The notes beneath the pieces were generated by a model, which did not search any database, was not told where the DNA came from, and saw nothing but the letters and a program-made list of their open reading frames with translations. Positions 16,191 to 23,406 of a stretch of 26,054 bases of DNA are shown here, piece by piece. The stretch comes from DASPKT01 sp035627915 (GTDB taxonomy: Bacteria > Pseudomonadota > Alphaproteobacteria > Azospirillales > Azospirillaceae), in NCBI GenBank assembly GCA_035627915.1, contig DASPKT010000249.1, positions 1-26,054 on the forward strand, read 5' to 3'. Both the position numbers and the translations under genes were made by a program. Position 1 is the first letter of the stretch. Each line of letters opens with the position of its first letter.

Positions 16191-17735
16191 ATGTCTTTGG
16201 TGAAGCCCGGGACCGGGATGGGAAGCGGCGACCTGGCGCTTGCCGACGAGCGGGTCCGCTACGACTGGGCGGCGCTCGACCGGGTGCTGGACCGCGTGGC
16301 GAACGCCATGCTGGCGCTGGACCACGGCCGCGCGCGGCGGGTCGCCGTGTTCGCGCCCAACAGCGCGGAGACGGTGCTGGCCTATGTCGGCGCACTGCTG
16401 GCCGGCGTCTCCAGCGTGCCCGCCAACTTCCACCTGACGGCGGAGGAGTTCGCCTACATCCTGGAGGACTCCGGCGCCGGCGCCGTGTTCGTCGGGCCGG
16501 AGACGGCGGAGGTCGGCCTCGCCGCCGCCGCCAAGGTCGGCATATCCACCGTGGTCGGCTGGCGCTGCCCGCCGCGCGCCGGGCTCGTCTCGTGGGAGGC
16601 GTGGCTGGAGGCGGCCCCGGCCGGCGAGCCGTCGGCCGGCATGCCCCCGCTGCCGCACCTGCACTACACCTCGGGCACGACCGGCCGGCCGAAGGCGACG
16701 GAGACGCCGCCCTCCTACTTCCCGCCGGCGGCGACCGTGGCGGAGTGCGTGGCGCTGATGCGCCAGCGCGCCGCCCTGCTGCCGCAAGGTCCCGGCGTGG
16801 CGGTCGGGCCGCTCTACCACACCGGTCCGCTGACGACCGTGCGCGCGCTGGTCGGCGGCATCCCCCTGGTGACCCGGGAAGGTTTCGATCCCGAAACGGT
16901 CCTGGCGACGATCCAGGAATACCGCATCGCCAACGCCGTCATGGTGCCGACCCACTTCCAGCGGCTGCTGTCCCTGCCGCCCGAGGTCCGGGCGCGCTAC
17001 GACGTCTCCTCGGTGAAGCGGCTGGCCCACACCGGTGCGGCCTGCCCGCGCGAGGTCAAGCAGCAGATGATCGACTGGTTCGGCCCGGTCCTGGTGGAGG
17101 CCTACGGCGGCACCGAGGCCGGCACCACCAACATGATCACGTCGGAGGAATGGCTGCGCAAGCCGGGCTCCGTCGGCCGCGCGGTGGCGCCGTTCGAGGT
17201 CGTGGTGGTGGCCGAGGACGGGCGCACGCTGGGCCCGGGCGAGGTCGGCCAGCTCTACTTCCGGGACCGGACGGGGCGCGGCATCGTCTACCACAACGAT
17301 CCGGAGAAGACGGCGCAGGCGCACATCGCCCCGGGCGTCTTCACCCTGGGTGAGGTCGGCTACGTCGACGAGGAAGGCTTCGTCTTCATCACCGACCGCG
17401 TCTCCGACATGATCGTCAGCGGCGGCGTCAACATCTACCCGGCGGAGACCGAGCAGGTGCTGCTGCGCCACCCGAGCGTGGCCGACGTGGCCGTCGTCGG
17501 CGCCCCCAACCGCGACATGGGCGAGGAGGTGAAGGCGCTGGTGGTGCCCGCCGACCCCGCCGCCCCGCCGACGGCGGACGAGCTGAACCGGTTCTGCCGC
17601 GAGCACTTGGCGGGATACAAGTGCCCGCGCTCCTACGAGTTCCTGCCTGACATCGGCCGCAACGCCATGGGCAAGGTGAACAAGCGCGAGCTGAAGCGGC
17701 GCTACTGGCCGACCGACCGCACCATCGGCGGCTGA
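16191..17735 (+). CDS. AMP-binding acyl-CoA synthetase
   Basis: 514 residues, standard for the acyl-adenylate-forming superfamily. The P-loop motif is YTSGTTGRPKA (159-169), the A5 motif is YGGTEAGTTN, the A7/A8 region is TDRVSDMIVSGGVNIYPAE, and the C-terminal catalytic Lys495 sits in NAMGKVNKREL. It should adenylate a carboxylic acid with ATP and form the CoA thioester in the cytoplasm, feeding the acyl-CoA enzymes around it. The ATG at 16191 follows AGGGGGAG. It is the last gene of the phosphotransferase operon; its partner role is like LvaE in the levulinate operon. A change from the usual PKGV to PKATE after the P-loop is unusual but leaves the Lys in place. Confidence 0.92.
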   Translation: MSLVKPGTGMGSGDLALADERVRYDWAALDRVLDRVANAMLALDHGRARRVAVFAPNSAETVLAYVGALLAGVSSVPANFHLTAEEFAYILEDSGAGAVFVGPETAEVGLAAAAKVGISTVVGWRCPPRAGLVSWEAWLEAAPAGEPSAGMPPLPHLHYTSGTTGRPKATETPPSYFPPAATVAECVALMRQRAALLPQGPGVAVGPLYHTGPLTTVRALVGGIPLVTREGFDPETVLATIQEYRIANAVMVPTHFQRLLSLPPEVRARYDVSSVKRLAHTGAACPREVKQQMIDWFGPVLVEAYGGTEAGTTNMITSEEWLRKPGSVGRAVAPFEVVVVAEDGRTLGPGEVGQLYFRDRTGRGIVYHNDPEKTAQAHIAPGVFTLGEVGYVDEEGFVFITDRVSDMIVSGGVNIYPAETEQVLLRHPSVADVAVVGAPNRDMGEEVKALVVPADPAAPPTADELNRFCREHLAGYKCPRSYEFLPDIGRNAMGKVNKRELKRRYWPTDRTIGG

Positions 17736-17789
17736 AAACCGATCCCGCCCAGGGGGTTGCAAGCTGCTCCCGGAGCGGCCGGATGAGGG

Positions 17790-17818
17790 TTGACAGCCCT
17801 TAAAAATTGCACCATGGT
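17790..17818 (+). promoter_or_regulatory. Predicted promoter of the CoA-transferase operon
   Basis: A perfect consensus -35 TTGACA (17790-17795), a 17-base spacer and a weak -10 CATGGT (17813-17818). The -10 lies in the middle of the 16-bp palindrome, so operator and promoter overlap. Transcription would begin near 17825, about 23 bases before the ATG. Confidence 0.5.
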
Positions 17819-17822
17819 GCAA
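17807..17822. promoter_or_regulatory. Perfect 16-bp palindromic operator candidate
   Basis: TTGCACCATGGTGCAA is an uninterrupted perfect palindrome in an AT-richer patch of otherwise GC-rich DNA, placed over the predicted -10 upstream of the CoA-transferase gene. Size and symmetry suit a TetR-family dimer. Part of it (ACCATG then GTGCAAAA) recurs at the TetR gene start. Confidence 0.65.
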
Positions 17823-17847
17823 AAGTAAGCATGTCGGGGAGGAAGTT

Positions 17848-20244
17848 ATGCCGGGTCCGCTGGAAGGTCTCATCGTCGTCGACGCGTCCGAGATCATGCC
17901 CGGCGCCATCGCCGGCATGCTGCTGGCCGACCACGGCGCCGACGTGCTGAAGGTGGAGCCGCCGGGCGGCGCCTTCTTCGCCCACGACCTCACCCGCAAG
18001 GCCTGGGACCGCGGCAAGCGCAGCATCGAGCTGGACATCCGCGACGACGCCGGGCGGGAGCGGCTGCGGCGGCTGATCGCCGGCGCCGATGTCTTCGTCC
18101 ATTCGCTGGAGGCCTCCGAGGCCGCCGCGCTGGGCCTGGATGCCGCCGCGCTGAACGCGCAGCACCCGGCCCTGGTGGTCTGCGCCCTGACCGCCTACGG
18201 CGCCGACACGCCGCATGCCGGCCGGCCCTACGGGGAGTCGCTGGCAGCGGCTCGGCTCGGCACCATGATCGACAAGGGCAGTCCCTTCCGCGAGGGGCCG
18301 GTCTATCTGGGCCACCCGGCGCTGCACTACGGGCAGGCCTTCCTGGCCGTCATCTCCGTCCTGGCCGCCATCCGCGCCCGGCGCGAGACGGGGCAGGGGC
18401 AGGGGGTGGAGGCGTCGCTGCTGGACGCCATGCTGGCGCAGTCGCCGATGAACAACTGGTGGCAGGAGGACGGCATCTCCTACATCAGGAAGGGCGACAG
18501 CGGGGCGCTGGACCGGTTCGGCAAGATCCGCCTCGTCACCGCCATGTTCCAGTGCGGCGACGGGCTGTACCTGCAGATGCACACCGGCGGCCCCGGCGCC
18601 TTCAAGAAGGCCATGGACCTGCTGGGATTCGGCGACCGCATCAAGGCGGTGAAGGGGCCCGAGATGGCGGTCCCGCTGGACGAGGACGAGTACAAGGCGG
18701 CCCGCGCCGACATCTACGAGGCGTTCAAGGCCCGCCCGCGCGACGAATGGATCCGCCTGTTCCACGAGGCCGACGTGGCCGCCCTGCCGGTCCTGGAACC
18801 GGCCGAGGTGCTGCTGGACGAGCAGGTGGAGTTCGTGGGCCAGCGCATCGAACTGCCCGACCCCGATTTCGGCACCATCCACCAGGCGGCCCCGGCCGTG
18901 CGCTTCGCCGGCACGCCCGCGGTGAAGCCGACGCCGGCCCCCGCTGTCGGCGCCGACAATTCCCGGCTGGAGGAGCTGATGGCCCGCCCGCGGCGGCCGC
19001 CCCCGTCCGGCGTGGGCCGGGATCTGCGCCACCCGCTGGAGGGGCTACGCGTCCTCGACTTCAGCTCCTTCTTCGCCTGCGGCTTCGCCGGCCGGCTGAT
19101 GTCGGACCTGGGCGCCGACGTCATCAAGGTGGAGACGCCCGAGGGCGACCAGATGCGCCCGCTGCCCGACGTGTTCGACGCCGCCCAGCGGGGCAAGCGC
19201 GACATCGTGCTGGACCTGAAGACGCCGGAGGGGCTGGAGGCGGCGCACCGGCTGATCGCCACCGCCGACGTGATGATGCACAACCTCCGCCCGGGCAAGG
19301 CCGACAAGCTCGGCATCGGCTACGAGGCGGCGGCGCGCCTCAACCCGCGGCTGATCTACGCCTACCTGCCCGGCTACGGCTCCAAGGGGCCGAAGTCGCT
19401 GCTGAAGAGCTTCGCGCCGCTGGTCAGCGGCTGGACCGGCCTTCTCTACGAGGGCGGGGGCGAGGGCAACCCGCCGACCCGCTCCGTCTTCGGCAACGAG
19501 GACTACAACAACGGCTTCCTGGGCGCCGCCGCCGTCCTGATGGCGGTGGAGAACCGCCACCGCACCGGCCGCGGCGACTATCTGGAATGCCCGCAGCTGC
19601 ACTCCAGCCTGTGGACCACCTCGGAGCACTTCCTGGACGCCGAGCGCCGCGTCGTCTACGGCATGCGCCTGGACAAGGGGCAGATGGGCTTCAACGCACT
19701 GGACCGGCTGTACCGGACGAAGGACGGCGGCTGGCTCTGCATCTCCTGCCGCGACGACCGCCGCTTCGCCGCCCTGGCCACCGCCATCGGTCGGCCGGCG
19801 CTGGCGTCCGACCCGCGCTTCGCCGACCCGCGCGCCCGCAGCGCCAACGACGCCGACCTGCTGGCCGTCCTGACGCCCTTCTTCGAGGGGCTGACGGCGG
19901 AGGAGGCCTTCGCGCGGCTGGACGGTGCCGGCGCCCCCTGCGAGGTGGCGCGGCTGACCTCCTGGGTGCAGGAGGTGCTGTGGGAGGACTGGGCGGTCGC
20001 GACCGGCCGCGTGTTCGAGCACCGCAACTCCATGTACGGGCACATCCGCGAGCTCGGCCTGTTCAACCGGCTGTCGGCCACGCCGGGCCGGCCTGGGGGC
20101 CCGGCGCCGCGGCTGGGCGAGCACACCCGCGAGATCCTGGCCGAGGCGGGTTATGCCGAGGCCGCCATCGACGACCTCGTCGCCCGCCGCATCGCCGTCG
20201 CCGGCGACCCGGCCCAGACCTTCTCCAAGCGCGTTTCCGCCTGA
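17848..20244 (+). CDS. Fused two-domain class III (CaiB/BaiF) CoA-transferase, one active site degenerate
   Basis: 798 residues, two complete family III CoA-transferase domains (about 1-355 and 395-798) joined by a Pro-rich linker. Single-domain members are about 400 residues. Both halves keep the N-terminal fold marks (LEGLIVVDAS and LEGLRVLDFSS; GADVLKVEPP and GADVIKVETP). Aligned with formyl-CoA transferase by eye, the catalytic Asp is His160 in the first half (PALHYGQ) and is kept as Asp552 (EDYNNG) in the second. The double-domain DMSP enzyme DddD has a similar layout, but nothing else here suggests DMSP. It would move CoA between acids in the cytoplasm. GGGGAGGAAG precedes the ATG. It is the first gene of an operon with its own promoter and palindromic operator. 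Confidence 0.92.
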   Translation: MPGPLEGLIVVDASEIMPGAIAGMLLADHGADVLKVEPPGGAFFAHDLTRKAWDRGKRSIELDIRDDAGRERLRRLIAGADVFVHSLEASEAAALGLDAAALNAQHPALVVCALTAYGADTPHAGRPYGESLAAARLGTMIDKGSPFREGPVYLGHPALHYGQAFLAVISVLAAIRARRETGQGQGVEASLLDAMLAQSPMNNWWQEDGISYIRKGDSGALDRFGKIRLVTAMFQCGDGLYLQMHTGGPGAFKKAMDLLGFGDRIKAVKGPEMAVPLDEDEYKAARADIYEAFKARPRDEWIRLFHEADVAALPVLEPAEVLLDEQVEFVGQRIELPDPDFGTIHQAAPAVRFAGTPAVKPTPAPAVGADNSRLEELMARPRRPPPSGVGRDLRHPLEGLRVLDFSSFFACGFAGRLMSDLGADVIKVETPEGDQMRPLPDVFDAAQRGKRDIVLDLKTPEGLEAAHRLIATADVMMHNLRPGKADKLGIGYEAAARLNPRLIYAYLPGYGSKGPKSLLKSFAPLVSGWTGLLYEGGGEGNPPTRSVFGNEDYNNGFLGAAAVLMAVENRHRTGRGDYLECPQLHSSLWTTSEHFLDAERRVVYGMRLDKGQMGFNALDRLYRTKDGGWLCISCRDDRRFAALATAIGRPALASDPRFADPRARSANDADLLAVLTPFFEGLTAEEAFARLDGAGAPCEVARLTSWVQEVLWEDWAVATGRVFEHRNSMYGHIRELGLFNRLSATPGRPGGPAPRLGEHTREILAEAGYAEAAIDDLVARRIAVAGDPAQTFSKRVSA

Positions 20245-20300
20245 ACCGGGCCGCCCGCCCAGCCATGCCAAGCCCCGAGCCTAGCCAGGAGCCCGCCGCC

Positions 20301-21305
20301 GTGGAACTGAACCTCCGCTACGACATGAACAGCCCGCCCTTCGGGGCGCCCCACCCGGCGCTGTACCGCACGGCGATCGAGCAGGCGGCCTGGGCCGACC
20401 GCCTCGGCTTCAACCAGGTGTTCCTTGCCGAGCACCACGGGGCCGAGCATGGCTACTGCCCCTCCTCCATGGTGCTGGCCGGCGCGGTGTTCGGGGCGAC
20501 GCGGGACATCCTGGTCCATCTCTCCGCCCTGGTCGTCACCCTGCACGACCCGCTGCGCCTGGCCGAGGACCTGTCGGTCCTGGACAACATCTCCAACGGC
20601 CGCATCGTCTTCACCGCGGGAATGGGCTACCGCCCGCACGAGTTCGAGATGTTCGGCCGCGACATCACCAAGCGCCTCGCCATCATGAACGAGACCATGG
20701 CAGTGCTGAAGCAGGCCTGGACCGGCGAGCCGTTCGAGTATCGCGGCCGCACGGTGCGGGTGACGCCGAAGCCGGTCCAGCCCGGCGGCCCCAAGGTCTA
20801 CATGGGCGGCTCCACCGACAAGTCGGCGCTGCGGGCCGCGCGCGAGGGCTACCAGTACTTCCCGGGCCATCCCGACCTGTTCGAGATCTACCGGGCGGAA
20901 CGCGAGAAGTGCGGCTTCCCGCCGCCGGAGCCGCTGCTGAAGCCGGGCGCCAGCTTCCTCTACGTCAGCGACGACCCCGACCGCGACTGGCCGCTGCTGG
21001 CCCCGCATATCGCCTATGCCACCAACACCTACGCGGAGTGGGCCAAGGAGCGCGGCACCGGCGAGACGCGCTACGCCGAGGCGACCTCGGAGGAGGCGCT
21101 GCGCGCCATGCCGAACATCAAGGTCCTGACGCCGGACGCCTGCGTCGACTACATCCGCGGCCTCGGCCCGCAGAGCCAAGTGACCTTCCACGCCCTGCTG
21201 GGCGGCCTCGACCCCGAGCTGTCCTGGAAGAGCCTGCGCCTGTTCGAGCGGGAGGTGCATCCGCGCCTGGTCGCCGAGGGGCTGGTCCGGGGGCCCCGGC
21301 GATGA
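20301..21305 (+). CDS. LLM-class (luciferase-like) flavin- or F420-dependent oxidoreductase
   Basis: 334 residues from GTG 20301, typical of the bacterial-luciferase-like family. A TIM barrel is indicated by AEHHG (43-47), SVLDNISNGRIVFTAGMGYR and the GGPKVYMGGST phosphate-binding region. Members use FMNH2 or F420 for monooxygenation, reduction or hydride transfer. The presence of FO synthase and F420 reductase genes in the window makes F420 worth testing, but the sequence alone does not decide. ATG 20265 is an in-frame alternative, but it has no ribosome site, whereas GTG 20301 has AGGAG at 20287-20291. The stop overlaps an ATG (ATGA at 21302-21305), so the next gene is tightly coupled. No flavin reductase gene is next to it. 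Confidence 0.88.
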   Translation: MELNLRYDMNSPPFGAPHPALYRTAIEQAAWADRLGFNQVFLAEHHGAEHGYCPSSMVLAGAVFGATRDILVHLSALVVTLHDPLRLAEDLSVLDNISNGRIVFTAGMGYRPHEFEMFGRDITKRLAIMNETMAVLKQAWTGEPFEYRGRTVRVTPKPVQPGGPKVYMGGSTDKSALRAAREGYQYFPGHPDLFEIYRAEREKCGFPPPEPLLKPGASFLYVSDDPDRDWPLLAPHIAYATNTYAEWAKERGTGETRYAEATSEEALRAMPNIKVLTPDACVDYIRGLGPQSQVTFHALLGGLDPELSWKSLRLFEREVHPRLVAEGLVRGPRR

Positions 21306-21322
21306 CGCGCAGGGAGGAAGGG

Positions 21323-21976
21323 ATGGGCGACGGCAACGAAACCAATGGGCGCTTGAAGCGGCGGAGCCTGTGGACCCTGCTGGCGCTGCCGCTGGGCCTC
21401 GCCGCCGCGGGCACGGCGTCCCGGGCGAGCGCGCAAGGAGCACCCGCCGACATGGCGACGCGGCTGGACCAGCTGGAGTCCCGCCAGCAGATCACCGAGC
21501 TGCTCTACGCCTATGCCCGCGGCAACGACCGGGTGGACGCGGAGCTGCTGCGCGCCTGCTTCTGGCCGGAGTCCACGCACAAGCACGGCGGCTTCGACGG
21601 CAAGTCCAGCGACTTCATCGACTTCGCCATCAAGATCATCACGCCGCTGAAGTTCACGGCGCACCACATCTCCAACGTCTCCATCGAGCTGAAAGGCGAC
21701 GCGGCGCTGTCCGAGTGCCACTACTTCGCCCACCACCGCCGCACCGCCAAGTCCGGCGAGGGGGAGGAGGACGCCTTCTTCGAGGGGCGCTACATCGACC
21801 GGCTGGAGCGACGGGGCGGGGTCTGGAAGATCATCCAGCGCCGTGGCCTCAGCGACTTCTCCACCGTCCTGCCGGCGGCGAAGCCCTTCGCGGAGTGGCC
21901 GGAGGCGCAGCGCAGCCACCGCTTCCCCGACGACGACTACTACCGCATGCGCGAGCGGCTCCGCAGCGGCACCTGA
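21323..21976 (+). CDS. SnoaL-like (NTF2 fold) protein with predicted twin-arginine signal
   Basis: 217 residues from ATG 21323. The N-terminus reads LKRRSLWTLLALPLG (Arg13-Arg14), then an Ala-rich stretch and ASAQ as a likely cleavage point near residue 38, so export by Tat is likely. The rest is a SnoaL_4/NTF2-type domain: QITELLYAYARGND (56-69), FTAHHISNVSIEL with His114/His115, and a final strand YIDRLERRGGVWKI. Relatives include dehydratases, isomerases and ring-hydroxylating-dioxygenase helper subunits, but many are unassigned. ATG 21302 overlaps the upstream stop and could also serve; 21323 is preferred because GGAGGAAGG lies just before it. An exported member within a cytoplasmic acyl-CoA operon is unusual. 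The reaction is unknown. Confidence 0.82.
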   Translation: MGDGNETNGRLKRRSLWTLLALPLGLAAAGTASRASAQGAPADMATRLDQLESRQQITELLYAYARGNDRVDAELLRACFWPESTHKHGGFDGKSSDFIDFAIKIITPLKFTAHHISNVSIELKGDAALSECHYFAHHRRTAKSGEGEEDAFFEGRYIDRLERRGGVWKIIQRRGLSDFSTVLPAAKPFAEWPEAQRSHRFPDDDYYRMRERLRSGT

Positions 21977-21994
21977 GCGGCGGGGGAAGGTGGC

Positions 21995-22972
21995 ATGAGA
22001 GCGATCGTCTGCGAGGCGCACGGCCCGCCCGAGGCGCTGGTCCTGCGCGGCGACGTGCCGGTGCCGGAGCCGGGCCCGGGGGAGCTGCGCATCCGGGTCC
22101 GCGCCGCCGGCGTGAACTTCCCGGACAGCTTGGTGATCCAGAACCTCTATCAGGTGCAGCCGCCGCTGCCCTTCAGCCCGGGAAGCGAGGCCGCCGGCAC
22201 GGTGGACGCGGTCGGCGCGGGCGTGACCGGCTTCGCCGTGGGCGACCGGGTGGCGGCGATGACCATCCACGGCGCCTTCGCCGAGGCGGTCACGGTGCCG
22301 GCCGGCCGGGTCGTGCCCGTCCCCGACGGCATGGACTTCGAGACCGCCGCCGGCTTCACCATGGCCTACGGCACCTCCTACCACGCGCTGAAGCAGCGGG
22401 CGGGCCTGGCCCCCGGCGAGACGGTGCTGGTGCTGGGGGCGGCCGGGGGCGTCGGCCTGGCGGCGGTGGAGCTGGCCCGGGCGATGGGGGCGCGCGTGAT
22501 CGCCGCCGCCTCCTCCGACGCCAAGCTGGCGCTGGCCCGCAGCCGCGGCGCCGACGACGCCATCAACTACGCGGAGGCCGACCTCAAGGCGGCGGTCCGC
22601 GACCTCACCGGCGGCCGCGGCGTGGACGTGGTCTACGATCCCGTCGGCGCCGGCTTGGCGGAGACGGCGTTCCGCACCCTGGCGTGGCAGGGCCGCTACT
22701 TGGTCGTGGGCTTCGCCGGCGGGACCATCCCGTCGCTGCCGCTGAACCTGCCGCTGCTGAAGGGTTCCTCCCTCGTGGGCGTCTTCTGGGGCGCCTTCGT
22801 GAAGAACGAGCCGATGCGCCACCGGGAGAACGTCGCGGAACTCTACCGGTGGTACGCGGAGGGGCGCCTGAAGCCCCACGTCAGCCGGCGCTTCTCGCTG
22901 GAGGAGGCGCCGCAGGCGATCCGCTGGATCATGGACCGCAAGGCGGACGGCAAGGTCGTCGTCACCCTCTGA
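21995..22972 (+). CDS. NADPH:quinone oxidoreductase, zinc-independent MDR family
   Basis: 325 residues, the standard length for QOR-like medium-chain dehydrogenases. The GroES-like N-terminal domain lacks zinc ligands, and the Rossmann domain has VLVLGAAGGVGLAAVELA with the AAGGVG motif at 149-154. Other marks are GVNFPDSL (39-46) and FSPGSEAAG (60-68). It would use NADPH to reduce a quinone, enone or enoyl-type substrate in the cytoplasm. It starts 18 bases after the SnoaL-like stop (GGGGGAAGG upstream), so it is the last gene of the CoA-transferase operon. In acyl-CoA islands such enzymes often reduce an enoyl thioester, which is a possibility only. It converges with the DUF35 gene 15 bases on. 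Confidence 0.93.
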   Translation: MRAIVCEAHGPPEALVLRGDVPVPEPGPGELRIRVRAAGVNFPDSLVIQNLYQVQPPLPFSPGSEAAGTVDAVGAGVTGFAVGDRVAAMTIHGAFAEAVTVPAGRVVPVPDGMDFETAAGFTMAYGTSYHALKQRAGLAPGETVLVLGAAGGVGLAAVELARAMGARVIAAASSDAKLALARSRGADDAINYAEADLKAAVRDLTGGRGVDVVYDPVGAGLAETAFRTLAWQGRYLVVGFAGGTIPSLPLNLPLLKGSSLVGVFWGAFVKNEPMRHRENVAELYRWYAEGRLKPHVSRRFSLEEAPQAIRWIMDRKADGKVVVTL

Positions 22973-22987
22973 GCCAGGAACTCAGGA

Positions 22988-23401
22988 TCAGGCCGGCTCG
23001 AACCCGGCGACGACGTGGTCGCCGGCCCGCACGGGGCACAACCGCACCCGCATGCCGCAGGCCGGCTCCCGCCCCTCCAGGTTGACCAGCAGGCCCGGCA
23101 CGCGGGCGCCCGGCGCGTCGTCGGACTCGAACAGCACGACGGTGAAGGGTACCGCCGCCTTGTGGTCGCCCGGCAGCAGGCTGCGCACCACGGTCGTGAA
23201 GGTGTAGACGGTGCCGAGCGGGGAGACGGGGCGCCACTCCAGCCGCGCGTGCGGCCGGCCGGGCACGATCTCGGGCGGGTACCAGATCCAGTCGCCCGTC
23301 TCCGCGTCGGCGGTCAGGCGCAGCTCGCCGGCCTCCAGCCCCTCGTAGAAGGGCTTCATCAAGTCGCTCTCCAGGCGCGGCGGGAAGACCGGAATGCCCA
23401 T
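22988..23401 (-). CDS. DUF35 OB-fold protein lacking the usual zinc-ribbon cysteines
   Basis: 137 residues, normal for a stand-alone DUF35 (acyl-CoA-associated OB-fold) protein. It has the N-terminal helix (FPPRLESDLMKPFYEGLEAG), then the region where the family carries a four-cysteine zinc ribbon, here ELRLTADAETGDWIWYPPE with no cysteine, then the OB-fold (LEWRPVSPLGTVYTFTTVV). The YPP motif is kept, but the expected CxxC pairs are gone; the only cysteines are 115 and 122. Such proteins form complexes with thiolase-fold partners, for example ChsH2 with the aldolase Ltp2 in steroid side-chain degradation. Its ATG is 5 bases after the stop of the thiolase-like gene, so a complex with that product is the most likely role. 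Confidence 0.85.
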   Translation of the reverse strand: MGIPVFPPRLESDLMKPFYEGLEAGELRLTADAETGDWIWYPPEIVPGRPHARLEWRPVSPLGTVYTFTTVVRSLLPGDHKAAVPFTVVLFESDDAPGARVPGLLVNLEGREPACGMRVRLCPVRAGDHVVAGFEPA

Positions 23402-23406
23402 GGTGT

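Noticed and set aside
20265..20300. ATG 20265 as the LLM gene start
   Set aside because: No ribosome site precedes it, and the added residues (Pro/Glu-rich) are not part of the barrel. GTG 20301 has AGGAG at good spacing. It cannot be fully excluded.
22969..22985. CTGAG/CTCAG hairpin between the quinone oxidoreductase and DUF35 genes
   Set aside because: Only a 5-bp stem with a 7-base loop and no T-run; too weak to call a terminator.
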